A program made the position numbers and the translations under genes. Below, one piece after another: positions 49,655-58,888 of a DNA stretch of 64,000 nt. The stretch lies in NCBI RefSeq assembly GCF_011067745.1, contig NZ_JAAMPJ010000007.1, positions 292,601 through 356,600 on the forward strand, written 5' to 3'. The stretch is from Lentzea alba (lineage in GTDB: Bacteria; Actinomycetota; Actinomycetes; Mycobacteriales; Pseudonocardiaceae). The notes below the pieces were generated by a model. That model was not told the origin of the DNA. It ran no database searches and worked only from the letters and a program-made list of their open reading frames with translations. Every line of letters starts with the position of its first letter. Within the stretch, counting starts at the first letter, position 1.

Positions 49655-50698
49655 TCACCGCTCGGGGAGCGTTCGGCCCAGCGAGCTCAGCAGCGCGGCG
49701 GCCTCGGCCGCGATCATCGGGTCGGCGCTGTGCGCGGCGGTGATCTGCAACGCGCGGGCGGCAAGGGGGTCGCGGTTCCTGCCGGCGTCGATCACCTCGC
49801 GTTCTCGGATCGTGTCGGCGCGCAGGTCGTAGTCGACCACGTCGAGCGGCAGCGCTTTCCAGTAGTGGGCCAGCGAATCGTCCACGCCCCGGCCGGGCCA
49901 GGTTCGGTAGATCTCGTCCCACGAACCGTCGTCCAGTTCGATCGAGTCGCGGCAGACCGGGTCGCGCAACGGCTGGTACCGGCAGTCGGCGGACAGTCGC
50001 GGGCTGCTGCCGGTGTTCGGGCTGCCACCGTGCACCGTGTGCGCGGTGAAGATCAGGACGTCACCCGGCCCCATTGGTCCACTGTGGACTGTCTGGATGG
50101 TGGTGTCGATCTCCCAGCCGACGATCGTCCCGGCGGACAGCCTCAGCGGCAGGATCCCGCCGCGGTGGGACGCCGGCACGATCGCCAGCCCACCCGATCG
50201 GGCGGTGACCGGGGCGAGTGGGGTCCAGACGGTGAGCGTGCGCGCCGAGCCCTGCACGCCGGGGTGGTCCTGGTGCCATCCGCTCACGTACGAGTCCGCG
50301 GAGGACTCCGGCGGCACGAAGCGCAACACCTTGCGGGGGTGGACGAAGACCGGTTCACCGAGCAGGCCCTCCAGCACGTCCAGCAGCTCGGGCGAGTGCA
50401 TCAACGCGTGGAACTCCCGCAGGCTCCACATCTCGCCGCGGACGGCCTCGCGGGTCGCGCCATCGCCTCGCGTCATCGTCCGGACGTCGATCTCCGGCAG
50501 GTCCTCGTCCACAGCCTCCGCGGGCCGCAGCCACCCCGCGACCGCGGCGAGGGCGAGAACGCGATCGCGTACCCGCTTCACCTCCTGGGCGGGCAGCACG
50601 CCGCGCAGGAAGACGTAACCGTCCTCGGCCAGCGGGTCGGTCAGGCGTGAGGTGTCGCCGAGCAACGGCGTGGAGTCGGTGTAGTGATGGTGTTCCAC
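49655..50698 (-). CDS. phytanoyl-CoA dioxygenase (PhyH)-family protein
   Basis: 347 aa from GTG 50698, preceded by AGGAGG. Fe(II)/2-oxoglutarate ligands are His142-x-Asp144 ('GWHQDHPGV') and distal His223 ('HTVHGGSPNT'). It lies 26 bp after the ABC ATPase and 18 bp before cbiZ, inside the corrinoid operon, an unusual place for this family. The substrate is unknown; it may act on a corrinoid-linked ligand or an unrelated metabolite. Confidence 0.85.
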   Translation of the reverse strand: MEHHHYTDSTPLLGDTSRLTDPLAEDGYVFLRGVLPAQEVKRVRDRVLALAAVAGWLRPAEAVDEDLPEIDVRTMTRGDGATREAVRGEMWSLREFHALMHSPELLDVLEGLLGEPVFVHPRKVLRFVPPESSADSYVSGWHQDHPGVQGSARTLTVWTPLAPVTARSGGLAIVPASHRGGILPLRLSAGTIVGWEIDTTIQTVHSGPMGPGDVLIFTAHTVHGGSPNTGSSPRLSADCRYQPLRDPVCRDSIELDDGSWDEIYRTWPGRGVDDSLAHYWKALPLDVVDYDLRADTIREREVIDAGRNRDPLAARALQITAAHSADPMIAAEAAALLSSLGRTLPER

Positions 50699-50724
50699 AG
50701 CGGCCTCCTGTGCGTGCCGTCGGC

Positions 50725-51510
50725 TCAAGGGGTTCGGATCGGCACCACCAATGGCCCGTCCTCGGTGTCGACCACCCGAACCCGCGCCTGGTAGTGGGTG
50801 GCGATCATGGATTCGGTGATCACCTCGGGCGGCGTCCCGCTCGCGACCACACGCCCGCCCGCCAACAGGACGACCCGGTCGGCGTACGCGCCGGCGATCG
50901 ACAGGTCGTGCATGGTCGTGAGCACGGTCAGCCCGCGATCGCGGCGCAGGGTGTCCACGAGGTCGAGCACCTCTTGCTGGTGGCCGATGTCCAGGGCGCT
51001 GGTCGGCTCGTCGAGCAGCAACAGCCGCGCTTCCTGCGCGAGGGCACGGGCCAGGAACACCCGTTGCAGCTCTCCGCCGGACAACGTCGGCAACACGCGG
51101 TCGGCGAAGTCCCGCAGTTCCAGGCGGACCAGGACCTCGCGAACCACATCGAGATCGGCGGCCGACTCGCGGCCGAACCTCGGGATGTACGGGGTGCGGC
51201 CGAGCAGGACGTAGTCCAGGACCGTGACGCCCGGCGGCACGACCGGCGACTGGACGACCATGGCCACCACGCGGGCCCGCTCCCGATGCCGCATCCGCCG
51301 CACGTCACGGCCGAACAGCGACGCGACGCCGGTCGCGGGCACCAGACCGGTGACGGCGTTGAGCAGCGTGGACTTGCCCGCGCCGTTGGGACCGATGATC
51401 GCCACCCACTCGCCAGCCTCGACGGTCAGGTCCACCCCGTGGAGGATGACACCACCGCCCAGCTCCACCCGCAGGCCGCGGGTGGTGATCACCGGGTGGG
51501 GCGCGGTCAC
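50725..51510 (-). CDS. ABC transporter ATP-binding protein (BtuD/FecE-like)
   Basis: 261 aa from GTG 51510, GTGA overlap with the permease. Walker A 'IGPNGAGKSTLLNAV', signature 'LSGGELQRVFLARAL', Walker B 'LLLLDEPTSALD'. A longer frame upstream is the permease shadow. Energises uptake through the FecCD-type permease; corrinoid as substrate is inferred from cbiZ. Confidence 0.92.
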   Translation of the reverse strand: MTAPHPVITTRGLRVELGGGVILHGVDLTVEAGEWVAIIGPNGAGKSTLLNAVTGLVPATGVASLFGRDVRRMRHRERARVVAMVVQSPVVPPGVTVLDYVLLGRTPYIPRFGRESAADLDVVREVLVRLELRDFADRVLPTLSGGELQRVFLARALAQEARLLLLDEPTSALDIGHQQEVLDLVDTLRRDRGLTVLTTMHDLSIAGAYADRVVLLAGGRVVASGTPPEVITESMIATHYQARVRVVDTEDGPLVVPIRTP

Positions 51511-52634
51511 AGCCGCATCCTGGTGCTCGTGCGCAGCACCAGTACGAAGAACGGCGCGCCCAGGAACGCGGTGACCACACCGATCGGGATCTCGGAGGGA
51601 GCCGCGGCGGTGCGCGCCAGCAGGTCGGTCAAGACCAGGAACGCGCCGCCGAACAGCATCGACAACGGGAGGATCGTGCGGTACCCGGCGCCCGCGAGCA
51701 GCCGCACGGTGTGCGGCACGATGATGCCCAGGAACCCGATCAGCCCGGAGACCGACACCGCCGCCGCCGTGCCCAGCGACGCCGCGGCGGCCAGCACGTA
51801 CCGCGTGCGCTGCGGGTTCAGCCCCAGCCCTGCCGCCTCCGCGTCGCCCACCGACAACACGTCCAGATCCCGCCGGTGCAGCAACATGACCACCACGGTC
51901 ACCACCGCGTAGGGCAGCACCAGCAGGACGTCGCGCCAGCCCGCGGTGCCGAGCCTGCCCAGCAGCCACGAGTAGATCTCGCGGATGGCGTCGGCGTCGC
52001 GCTGCATCAGGAACGTCTGAGCGGCCGCCAGGAAAGCCGACACCGCGACGCCTGCCAGGATGAGGGTGGACGGCGAGCGGTCGCCGCCGCCCCGTGAGGC
52101 GAGGACGTAGGTCAGAATCACGGCGGTGATCGCGCCGACGAACGCGGCCAACGGAGTGGCCAGGGGCAGCGCCGCGGTGGCGTCGGCGCCCGCACCGCGG
52201 CGCAACGTGATCACCGCGGTGACCCCCAGACCCGCTCCCGCCGCCACGCCCAGCAGGTGCGGGTCGGCCAGCGGGTTGCGGAACACTCCCTGGTAGCAGC
52301 CGCCCGCCAGGGCCAGCAGTCCGCCGACCAGCAGCCCCAGCACGACCCTGGGCAGCCGCAGTTGCACGAGCAGCGCTTGTTCACGCTCCGAAAGCCCGCT
52401 GACCAGGTCGACACCGGGGAGCAGGTCGAGCAGTTCCACCGCTACGGCTGACATGGGAAGGGACACCGGCCCGTAGCTCACGCCCACGATCGCCGCGACA
52501 AGTACCGCCAGCAGGCCGACGCCGAGCCACACCGGCCGCAACCGCGCAGGCCGCAACCGCGCCGGATCGGCCGCCTCCCGCTCTGGTGCGTCGCTCTGGA
52601 CCGGCTTCAGCACGGTGGCCAGCCAGCCCCTCAT
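51507..52634 (-). CDS. FecCD/BtuC-family ABC permease
   Basis: 375 aa with about ten membrane helices. The family blocks 'LRLPRVVLGLLVGGLLALAGGCYQGVFRNPLADPHLLG' and 'GLIGFLGIIVPHTVRLL' are present. The ATG overlaps the binding-protein stop as ATGA. Corrinoid or siderophore-type uptake. Confidence 0.92.
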   Translation of the reverse strand: MRGWLATVLKPVQSDAPEREAADPARLRPARLRPVWLGVGLLAVLVAAIVGVSYGPVSLPMSAVAVELLDLLPGVDLVSGLSEREQALLVQLRLPRVVLGLLVGGLLALAGGCYQGVFRNPLADPHLLGVAAGAGLGVTAVITLRRGAGADATAALPLATPLAAFVGAITAVILTYVLASRGGGDRSPSTLILAGVAVSAFLAAAQTFLMQRDADAIREIYSWLLGRLGTAGWRDVLLVLPYAVVTVVVMLLHRRDLDVLSVGDAEAAGLGLNPQRTRYVLAAAASLGTAAAVSVSGLIGFLGIIVPHTVRLLAGAGYRTILPLSMLFGGAFLVLTDLLARTAAAPSEIPIGVVTAFLGAPFFVLVLRTSTRMRL

Positions 52635-53551
52635 CCGGCCTCGCTCGCCGCGGCCGCGATGGTCCGGACCAGTTCCACGACGCGAGGGCCCCAGCGCGAG
52701 GCGATGTCGTCGTTCAGGGCGACGATGCGGCCGGTGCGCACAGCCGTGATGCCGCTCCAGCCCGGACGTGCCTTGACGGTGTCAGCGGTCTGCCCGCAGC
52801 ACTTGGTGTCGGCCAGGAAGATCAGGTCCGGATCGGCGTCGATCACGAACTCGGCGGACAGCTGCGGATAGCCGGCGTTGGCGTCCCGCAGTTCCGCGCG
52901 GTCGGCCACGTTGACCAACCCGATGCGGTCGAACAGCGCCCCGATGAACGTCGTGCTGGTCACCGTGTACAACGCCTGGTCCAGCTCGAAGTAGTACGTG
53001 GGTTTCACCTGCCGCTGGGGCACCTTCTCCACGATCTGGGCGATGTCGCTCCTCATCCTGGTCACGACGTCGGCCGCCTCGGAGGTGTGTCCGGTCAGCC
53101 GCCCCAGATCCTCGAGTTGCGTGTAGCTGTCGTCCAGGGTCCGGGCCGGGCCTGCCTGGTACACCGGGATCTTCAGCGTGCCGAGCTGGCCTGCGATCTG
53201 GTTGATGTCGCTGGAGATCACGACCAGGTCCGGCTGGTGGGCCGCGATGGCCTCGGCGTTGGGCTGGAACCCGGACAGGGCCGACTTGGGCGCGTCGGCG
53301 GGATGGTTGGACTGGTCGTCCACCGCGGTCACCTGCGCGCCCGCGCCGATGGCGAAGAGCATCTCAGTCGCGGTGGGAGCCAGCACCACGATCCGCTCGG
53401 GCCGCTTCTCCAGCGTCACCGACCCGATGGTGACCGGAAAGCCTGCCGTCGCAGAGGGTTTCGTGGGTTCGGCCGGCGGCGTGCCGCACGAGCCGATCAA
53501 GAGCCCTACCGCGAGCACCGCCGCGACACCACTACGCGAAATCCCCGGCAC
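52631..53551 (-). CDS. substrate-binding lipoprotein (BtuF-like)
   Basis: 306 aa from GTG 53551 (TTG 53554 is adjacent) after AGGGGTGG. Lipoprotein signal 'AAVLAVGLLIGSCGT' with Cys at about 22. Class III periplasmic-type binding protein ('RIVVLAPTATEMLFAIGAGAQVTAVDD'). Linked cbiZ favours corrinoids over ferric siderophores. No cobalamin riboswitch was recognised in the 152 bp upstream. Confidence 0.88.
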   Translation of the reverse strand: MPGISRSGVAAVLAVGLLIGSCGTPPAEPTKPSATAGFPVTIGSVTLEKRPERIVVLAPTATEMLFAIGAGAQVTAVDDQSNHPADAPKSALSGFQPNAEAIAAHQPDLVVISSDINQIAGQLGTLKIPVYQAGPARTLDDSYTQLEDLGRLTGHTSEAADVVTRMRSDIAQIVEKVPQRQVKPTYYFELDQALYTVTSTTFIGALFDRIGLVNVADRAELRDANAGYPQLSAEFVIDADPDLIFLADTKCCGQTADTVKARPGWSGITAVRTGRIVALNDDIASRWGPRVVELVRTIAAAASEAG

Positions 53552-53703
53552 CAAACCACCCCTGGGTGCTCGAAACGCCTGCGTCCCCCACGATCACCGC
53601 ACCGTTGCTCCGACGCTACCCGTCCGCCTCGTCTCCGGGATGCTCCGTCTGACGTATTCACCGGCAATCGACACAGGGTGATTCCGCGCGATCTGGAATC
53701 GAA

Positions 53704-54612
53704 TCAGTCTCGCAGTTGCCGTCCGGTCAAGGTGACGAACACGTCTTCGAGGGTGGCCTGCCGCGTGACGAGGCGGCCGATCCGGAACCCCGCCGACGCG
53801 GCCACGGCGAACAACGCCTCGACCGCTGTGTGGACCTCGGTGACGGTGAGCGCGTAGCCGTCGTCGAGCCGCTGCACCGAGTGCACGCCGGGCAGCTGCG
53901 CGAAATCGTGCTCGCCGTCGATCGCGAACTCGACGACACTCGTGCCACCCAGCGACGAGATCAGTTCGGCGGGCGTGCCCTCGGCGATGACCCTGCCGTG
54001 GTCGATCACCGCGACCCGGTCGCACAACCGCTCGGCCTCGTCGATGTAGTGGGTGCTCAGCAGCACCGTGCTTCCCTGTGCGCGCAACCGTTCCAGCACT
54101 TCCCAGATCCGATGACGCGCCTGCGGGTCCAGCCCCGCCGTCGGCTCGTCCAGCAACAACAACCGCGGATCGCCGACGAGCGCGCATCCCACGGCGACGC
54201 GCTGCTTCTGCCCACCCGACAGATGTGCGAACAGGGCGTCCTGCCGGTCGGACAGAGCCAGCAACTCGATCAACGAGTCGACCGAGGGGCCTTGCCGGTA
54301 GAAGGAGCGGAACAGCCGGAGCAGTTCGCGGACGGTGAGGTGGTCGGGCAGGTGCGTCTCCTGCAGCGCGATGCCCACCTCGGCTCGCAGCCGCTTGTCC
54401 TTGCGCCACAGGCCGTCGAGCACCACGACCTCACCGCTGTCCGCTTCGAGCAAGCCGGCGATGATCTCCATGGTGGTGGTCTTGCCCGCGCCGTTGGGGC
54501 CGAGCACGCCGAAGCACTCACCCGCGCGCACATCGAGGTGCAGGCCGTCGAGCGCGGTCACCGATCCGTAGTGTTTGACCAGGTCCCGGCACCGCACCGC
54601 GAGTGACGACAT
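53704..54612 (-). CDS. ABC transporter ATPase (ABC-2/drug type)
   Basis: 302 aa. Walker A 'LGPNGAGKTTTMEIIAGL', Q-loop 'IALQETHLPDHLT', signature 'LSGGQKQRVAVGCALV', Walker B 'LLLLDEPTAGLD', and a DUF4162-like C-terminal extension typical of antibiotic exporters. Its ABC-2 permease is divergently placed at 54642, 29 bp away. Confidence 0.92.
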   Translation of the reverse strand: MSSLAVRCRDLVKHYGSVTALDGLHLDVRAGECFGVLGPNGAGKTTTMEIIAGLLEADSGEVVVLDGLWRKDKRLRAEVGIALQETHLPDHLTVRELLRLFRSFYRQGPSVDSLIELLALSDRQDALFAHLSGGQKQRVAVGCALVGDPRLLLLDEPTAGLDPQARHRIWEVLERLRAQGSTVLLSTHYIDEAERLCDRVAVIDHGRVIAEGTPAELISSLGGTSVVEFAIDGEHDFAQLPGVHSVQRLDDGYALTVTEVHTAVEALFAVAASAGFRIGRLVTRQATLEDVFVTLTGRQLRD

Positions 54613-54641
54613 GATCTCGCAAGGCTACCATCGACCACGCC

Positions 54642-55403
54642 ATGAACTTCTACGCACACCAGTTCGGTCAATTGGTCCTGGCGCGGCTGCGCACTTACTA
54701 CCGCGAGCCGGGCAGCGTGTTCTGGACGTTCGCCTCGCCGGTGCTGCTGGCGCTGGTGCTGGGCATCGCCTTCCGGGGGGTCGAGTCCGGTTCCGGACGC
54801 GATGAGCAGTACATCCACTTCCTGATCCCCGGTCTGATCGGCATGGGCTTGATGACCAGCGGACTGTGGGGCGTCGGCTATTCCATCGCCGACATGCGCA
54901 TTCGCAAGCTGGTCAAGCGAATGGTCGCCGCACCGATGAACAAGTCGGCGTTCCTGTTCAGCTTCGTCGTGGTGCGTGCCTTGGTGATGCTGCTGGAACT
55001 GCCGATCTTGCTGGTGTTCGGCGTGCTGGTGTTCGACCTCCCCGTCCGGGGTTCGCTCGTGCTGCTGACGGCGGTGACGGCGTTGGGCGCACTGGTGTTC
55101 GCGGGTGTCGGCCTGCTCGTCGCGGCACGGGTTCGAAGTCTGCAGACGGTCAGCGGCCTGCTCAGTGCCGCCACCATGCCGATGTACCTGGGGTCGGGGA
55201 TCTTCTTCCCGTCCTCCCGCTACCCCGAGGCGCTCCAGCCGCTGCTGGAGGTGCTGCCGCTGACCACGGTCAACGACGTGCTGCGCGCGGTCGTGATCGA
55301 GGGCGCGGGACTGTCCGCCGTCGCGGGCGGGGTGCTGGTGATGCTGGCGTGGGCGGTGGGCAGCTTCGCGGTGGCGACGTGGATCTTCAGGTGGTCGGAC
55401 TGA
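54642..55403 (+). CDS. ABC-2 type permease
   Basis: 253 aa with six membrane helices and the ABC-2 pattern ('LARLRTYYREPGSVFWTFASPVLLALVLGIAF', 'PMYLGSGIFFPSSRYPEALQPLLEVLPLT'). Partner of the divergent ATPase. It ends 3 bp from the convergent B12 radical SAM gene. Confidence 0.9.
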   Translation: MNFYAHQFGQLVLARLRTYYREPGSVFWTFASPVLLALVLGIAFRGVESGSGRDEQYIHFLIPGLIGMGLMTSGLWGVGYSIADMRIRKLVKRMVAAPMNKSAFLFSFVVVRALVMLLELPILLVFGVLVFDLPVRGSLVLLTAVTALGALVFAGVGLLVAARVRSLQTVSGLLSAATMPMYLGSGIFFPSSRYPEALQPLLEVLPLTTVNDVLRAVVIEGAGLSAVAGGVLVMLAWAVGSFAVATWIFRWSD

Positions 55404-55406
55404 AGA

Positions 55407-56825
55407 TCAGGCGTGGGGCTTGAGGTGGCACCCTCGTTCCACGTGCACGACTTCACCGGTGCGATCCAGTCGGAGCATCTGGGCGTGGTACGACAGCACC
55501 TGCTCGTAGTCGACGCCGAACAGCGGACCGTGGCCCTTGGTCCTGACCTGTTCCGCGGTCCACGACCGGTAGTCGCCGGGGTCGCGCAGCAGTCCTCGTT
55601 CGAGGCAGTGGCTGTACATGTCGGTGCCTGGCAACGGGGTGAGGATGTTCGGGTTCGGACTGTGGGGACGGGTCTCGGTCAGGAACTCCATCGTCATCTC
55701 GTAGTCCTCGGTCGTCTCGCCGGGGACGCCCAGCAGGAGGTTGGCGCCGAAGCGGATGCCGTGCTCGGCGCACAGCTTCGCGGCCCGGTACTGCGTCCGT
55801 GCGCTGCCGGGCTTGCGCAGTGCGCGCAACAACGTCGGCGAGGCGGTCTCGAAACCGAACCACACCAGGCAGTTCGCGCCGGCGAGGGCCTCTGCCACCG
55901 TCGGGGTGAAGTGCGTGGCCGTGCAGTTGAAGCTGAACTCCACGTCGGGCAGCTCGGTTTTCATGAACTCGGCGAACCGCACGAAGCCCGGGTAGGCGGG
56001 CGCGATCGAGTCGACCAGGACGATGTAGTTCGTGTCGTAGCGCTCGACGAAGTAGTGCACCTCCGCCACCACGTCCTCGAAAGGCCTGGCACGGCCGGCC
56101 TTGGGCGCGAACCAGTCGTTCTGGATGGTGCAGTACAGGCAGCGGAACGGGCATCCCCGTCCCAGTTCCAAGTAGATGGACCGGAACTCGCGCGTGGCTG
56201 GGAAGTGCTCGGCGGGCAGGCCGCGCAGCGTGTCCACGTCGACCAGGCCGTCATCACGGCGCGTCAGCTCGCCCAACGCCTCCACCGTCAGGCCGGTCAA
56301 GCCGGCGGCCCTGGACGCCGGCACGGCGGCAGGCGGGCAGTACACGTCCTGGTAGACCGGGTAGTCGCGCAACGGCGGGTAGTCCAGCAGGTCGAACGGC
56401 TCGCCTTGCAGGACGCTCTCGTCCGGGCGGCGCCCTGCCTCGATGTCCGTGACGAGGCCGGGCAGGGTCCGCTCGCCCTCACCGCGCACGACGTGGTCGA
56501 ACAACCCGCTGTCCACGAGTTCCCCCGGAAGCACCGTGGGGTGTGCGCCACCGCCGATGGTGATCCGGCCGTCCGCACGGCACAGTTCCGCCACCTCGAA
56601 CGCCTCGTCGCGCGAGTGGGACATGAAGCTGATCGCCACCACGTCTCCACTCGTGGCGGCGAGTTCCTCGGCGAGCGGTGCCTCGCTCAGCCGAGTGTCC
56701 AGCAGGTCCACCTCGTGTCCGGCGGCGGTCAGGCACGAGGCCAGCAGCGGCGTGGTCAGCGGCGCGGTCCACAGGGGGAACCCGACCCGCTCGGGTTCCG
56801 CGACGAACACGAGTGTCACCTTCAC
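55407..56825 (-). CDS. B12-binding domain radical SAM protein
   Basis: 472 aa; GTG 56825 follows GGAGGATCTC. N-terminal cobalamin-binding-type domain about 1-140 ('ASCLTAAGHEVDLLDTRL', 'ISFMSHSRDEAFEVAELCR', 'GGAHPTVLPGELVDSG'), radical SAM motif Cys225-x3-Cys229-x2-Cys232 ('GRGCPFRCLYCTIQ'), then a C-terminal extension. Members methylate unactivated carbons or remodel rings in natural products, including RiPPs. Next to an ABC exporter and close to corrinoid uptake genes. In-frame coding bias continues up to an alternative GTG about 50 bp upstream. Confidence 0.87.
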   Translation of the reverse strand: MKVTLVFVAEPERVGFPLWTAPLTTPLLASCLTAAGHEVDLLDTRLSEAPLAEELAATSGDVVAISFMSHSRDEAFEVAELCRADGRITIGGGAHPTVLPGELVDSGLFDHVVRGEGERTLPGLVTDIEAGRRPDESVLQGEPFDLLDYPPLRDYPVYQDVYCPPAAVPASRAAGLTGLTVEALGELTRRDDGLVDVDTLRGLPAEHFPATREFRSIYLELGRGCPFRCLYCTIQNDWFAPKAGRARPFEDVVAEVHYFVERYDTNYIVLVDSIAPAYPGFVRFAEFMKTELPDVEFSFNCTATHFTPTVAEALAGANCLVWFGFETASPTLLRALRKPGSARTQYRAAKLCAEHGIRFGANLLLGVPGETTEDYEMTMEFLTETRPHSPNPNILTPLPGTDMYSHCLERGLLRDPGDYRSWTAEQVRTKGHGPLFGVDYEQVLSYHAQMLRLDRTGEVVHVERGCHLKPHA

Positions 56826-56984
56826 GAGATCCTCCAGCAGCGGGCGTGTCACCAGATCGGGGCAGTGGAACGGCACTCGCCAGAGTCGAGCAGAGCGTGG
56901 ACACCGCTTGCTGGATCCCGTGGTCCAAATAGGACACCACGTCGTTCTCGGCATGGTCGTACATCCGGCGGCCACGTCCGCTGA

Positions 56985-57116
56985 TCAGTTCGCGGTGGTG
57001 ACAGGCCTGCCGGAGAGATCGGCGCGGTGACGCAGGGACCAGAACTCCGGCAACGCCGCCGGCAGCCTCATTCGCTCCAATTCGACCGTCTCGCAGGAAA
57101 GCCTGGCCAGTGGCAT
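56985..57116 (-). CDS. small ORF upstream of B12 radical SAM gene, 43 aa
   Basis: ATG 57116 with AGGAC upstream; begins 'MPLARLSCETVELERM', ends 'RPVTTAN'. High third-position G/C from this ATG onward, not in the longer frame above it. Not recognised. It and the gap up to 56825 could encode precursor-type peptides for the radical SAM enzyme; this is speculative. Confidence 0.4.
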   Translation of the reverse strand: MPLARLSCETVELERMRLPAALPEFWSLRHRADLSGRPVTTAN

Positions 57117-57570
57117 GACATTGTCCTGGATTTCGACAGAAGTCTTTCCCCCATGAGGCCCCCTGGACTCGATGCGGCGGCGATCACAAGCGCCGAACGA
57201 CAACTCGTCAAACGAAGTCGTGGTCAATATGATCTCTCTCCCGCAAGACCAACCCTCATCCATCCGCCTCGCGCCGGTCAACCGACGTCAACCGATCGGA
57301 GCAGTGCCACAGGGGCTGGTTCGCAAGGATTCGCCTTTACTTCCGGGTTGGAATTTCCCACGTTCTCGCAGCTGGCGGACGAGGTGGGCGCGATCTCGGA
57401 CACCTGACTGGTGTCGTGGCGTTCGACCGGAAGTGGGAACAGGAGGCGGCTTGGCGGGACTTCGGTACAGCCTGCACTACTTCGATCTTCCTGCTGGCTT
57501 CATTCTCAGAACTACGGGCAATCACTAATGTTCTCACCACATTGCCACGTCGAATTCAAGCGGAGTAATC
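57117..57570. other. intergenic region with GTACAGC operator
   Basis: 454 bp, lower GC than the surroundings, no gene recognised. Contains the operator-like site at 57462 and a possible -10 (taatgt, about 57526) for the secreted protein gene at 57571. Confidence 0.5.
57462..57483. promoter_or_regulatory. GTACAGC-type operator (site A, degenerate right arm)
   Basis: tcGGTACAGC-ct-GCactACttC aligns with the 22-bp palindrome at 59007 (left arm 8/10, right arm 6/10). It is centred about 98 bp before the gene at 57571. Confidence 0.5.
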
Positions 57571-57873
57571 ATGCGAACGACTTCCCGTCTCATCGCGACC
57601 ATCGCACTGAGTGTCGGCCTCTCAGCCGGGGTGCTGGCGCCCGCAGCGCTGGCGCAGTCCCAGCAGGAAGTTGTGACTCACAGCGCCGTCGAACCCTGCG
57701 ACCACGCGAAGGATTCCGCCAGGACGCTGCTCAAGATGCTCAAGCGGATGACCAACTCGAACGACACGCAGTTCCTCATCAACGAAGTTCAGTGGGTGCG
57801 AGACAATTACTCGTCCCCCGAGCTCGACGAGTTCACCGCGCGAATCCTGAACGGACTCAAGAACCACTGCTGA
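57571..57873 (+). CDS. small secreted protein, 100 aa
   Basis: Sec signal peptide of about 29 residues ('SRLIATIALSVGLSAGVLAP', cleavage near ALA-QS), then a 70-aa helical domain with two cysteines that could form one disulfide. GGAG precedes the ATG. Family not recognised. Possible member of the GTACAGC regulon. Confidence 0.75.
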   Translation: MRTTSRLIATIALSVGLSAGVLAPAALAQSQQEVVTHSAVEPCDHAKDSARTLLKMLKRMTNSNDTQFLINEVQWVRDNYSSPELDEFTARILNGLKNHC

Positions 57874-57933
57874 GATGATCGAGCAAGCCCTTGTCCGCAT
57901 CTGGTGACCGATGTGGACACTCGACCGGGCAGC

Positions 57934-57977
57934 AGGCCTGGTCCGGAGGCACTTCGCGTGACCCCCGGACCAGGCCT
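57934..57977. terminator. terminator between convergent genes
   Basis: A perfect 13-bp stem (57934-57946 with 57965-57977) with an 18-nt loop, between genes ending at 57873 (+) and 57989 (-). Confidence 0.75.
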
Positions 57978-57988
57978 TCGCGCGTCAC

Positions 57989-58888
57989 CTACTCGGTGAA
58001 CATCGTGTAGGAGCGCATCTGGTCGAAGCGCTGCGCGGCCAGGTCTTCGGCGCGGATCAGGAAGCACCCGAAGTAGTACTCGCTCTGCGTGGGGAACTGG
58101 GCGAGCGGCAGCCATTCCCGGACCAGCCGGGGCTTCTCTTCTCTCTGCAGGCGCCACCGCTCTTCGATCGGCAGGTTTTCGCCCGCTGCCCGGTTCTGGA
58201 CGCTGTCGAAGGTCATCTGCGAGTGCGGGTCGTCCGCACCGCCGATGTTGCGGCAGTACCCGCCGATCCGGAGCGGGCTCCAGTAGGGGTCGTCGGTCTC
58301 CGGCCAGAGCTCGCCGACGATCTCGCACAGCTGGTCGATGTGCTTGAGCTCGTCGAACAGGTGCTTCACGGTGTCCGCCTCGTGCTGGACGTCGCGGTCC
58401 TTGATCCAGCCCGGCAGTTCCGCCGCCACCCGTGCGGTGATCCGTCGCTCGGGGATCAGGTACGGAGTGTCCTCGTAGGAGAACGTCCTGGAGTCGTGGT
58501 CGGGCGGCGGTGCCGCCACCTCTGCCTCCGTGCCCGCGGGAACGTACAGGACCCGCGCGTAGGCGGGAGAGGGATGTTCCTCCATGTCCTCCTCGTGGTG
58601 CAGGAAGAACAACAGCGATCCGTCCGCCGGCAGATCGAGCCCCTCGGCCCGCGGCAAGGCCGCGCAGTCGACGGAACCGATGAACGGCAACGGGTCCTCG
58701 TCGCCGCCCGGCCATTCCACGCCCACCGGTAAGCGGGGAAGACCGCCCATGTGGCCGACGGTTTCCTCCCCGTCCTTGCCCGGCCACGCCCAGACCGCGA
58801 ACCGGAGGTGCTCGGCGAACCTGCCGACCTCGTCTTCGGGAATGCCTCGATCGATTGCCGCACTGCGGAACTGCTCGTAGCGATCCAT
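57989..58888 (-). CDS. DUF1963 (YwqG-like) protein
   Basis: 299 aa, beginning 'MDRYEQFRSAAIDRGIPEDEV'. 'HMGGLPRLPVGVEWP', 'LPFIGSVDCAAL' and 'LLFFLHHEE' are typical DUF1963 blocks; the C-terminus has the 'GGYCRNIGG' and 'EWLPLAQFPT' stretches. Cytoplasmic, function unknown. Divergent from the kinase operon; site B lies in between. Confidence 0.85.
   Translation of the reverse strand: MDRYEQFRSAAIDRGIPEDEVGRFAEHLRFAVWAWPGKDGEETVGHMGGLPRLPVGVEWPGGDEDPLPFIGSVDCAALPRAEGLDLPADGSLLFFLHHEEDMEEHPSPAYARVLYVPAGTEAEVAAPPPDHDSRTFSYEDTPYLIPERRITARVAAELPGWIKDRDVQHEADTVKHLFDELKHIDQLCEIVGELWPETDDPYWSPLRIGGYCRNIGGADDPHSQMTFDSVQNRAAGENLPIEERWRLQREEKPRLVREWLPLAQFPTQSEYYFGCFLIRAEDLAAQRFDQMRSYTMFTE

Noticed and set aside
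53552..53703. Cobalamin riboswitch before the BtuF-like gene
   Set aside because: The conserved B12-box and core elements could not be found on the minus strand; the leader is only about 150 bp.
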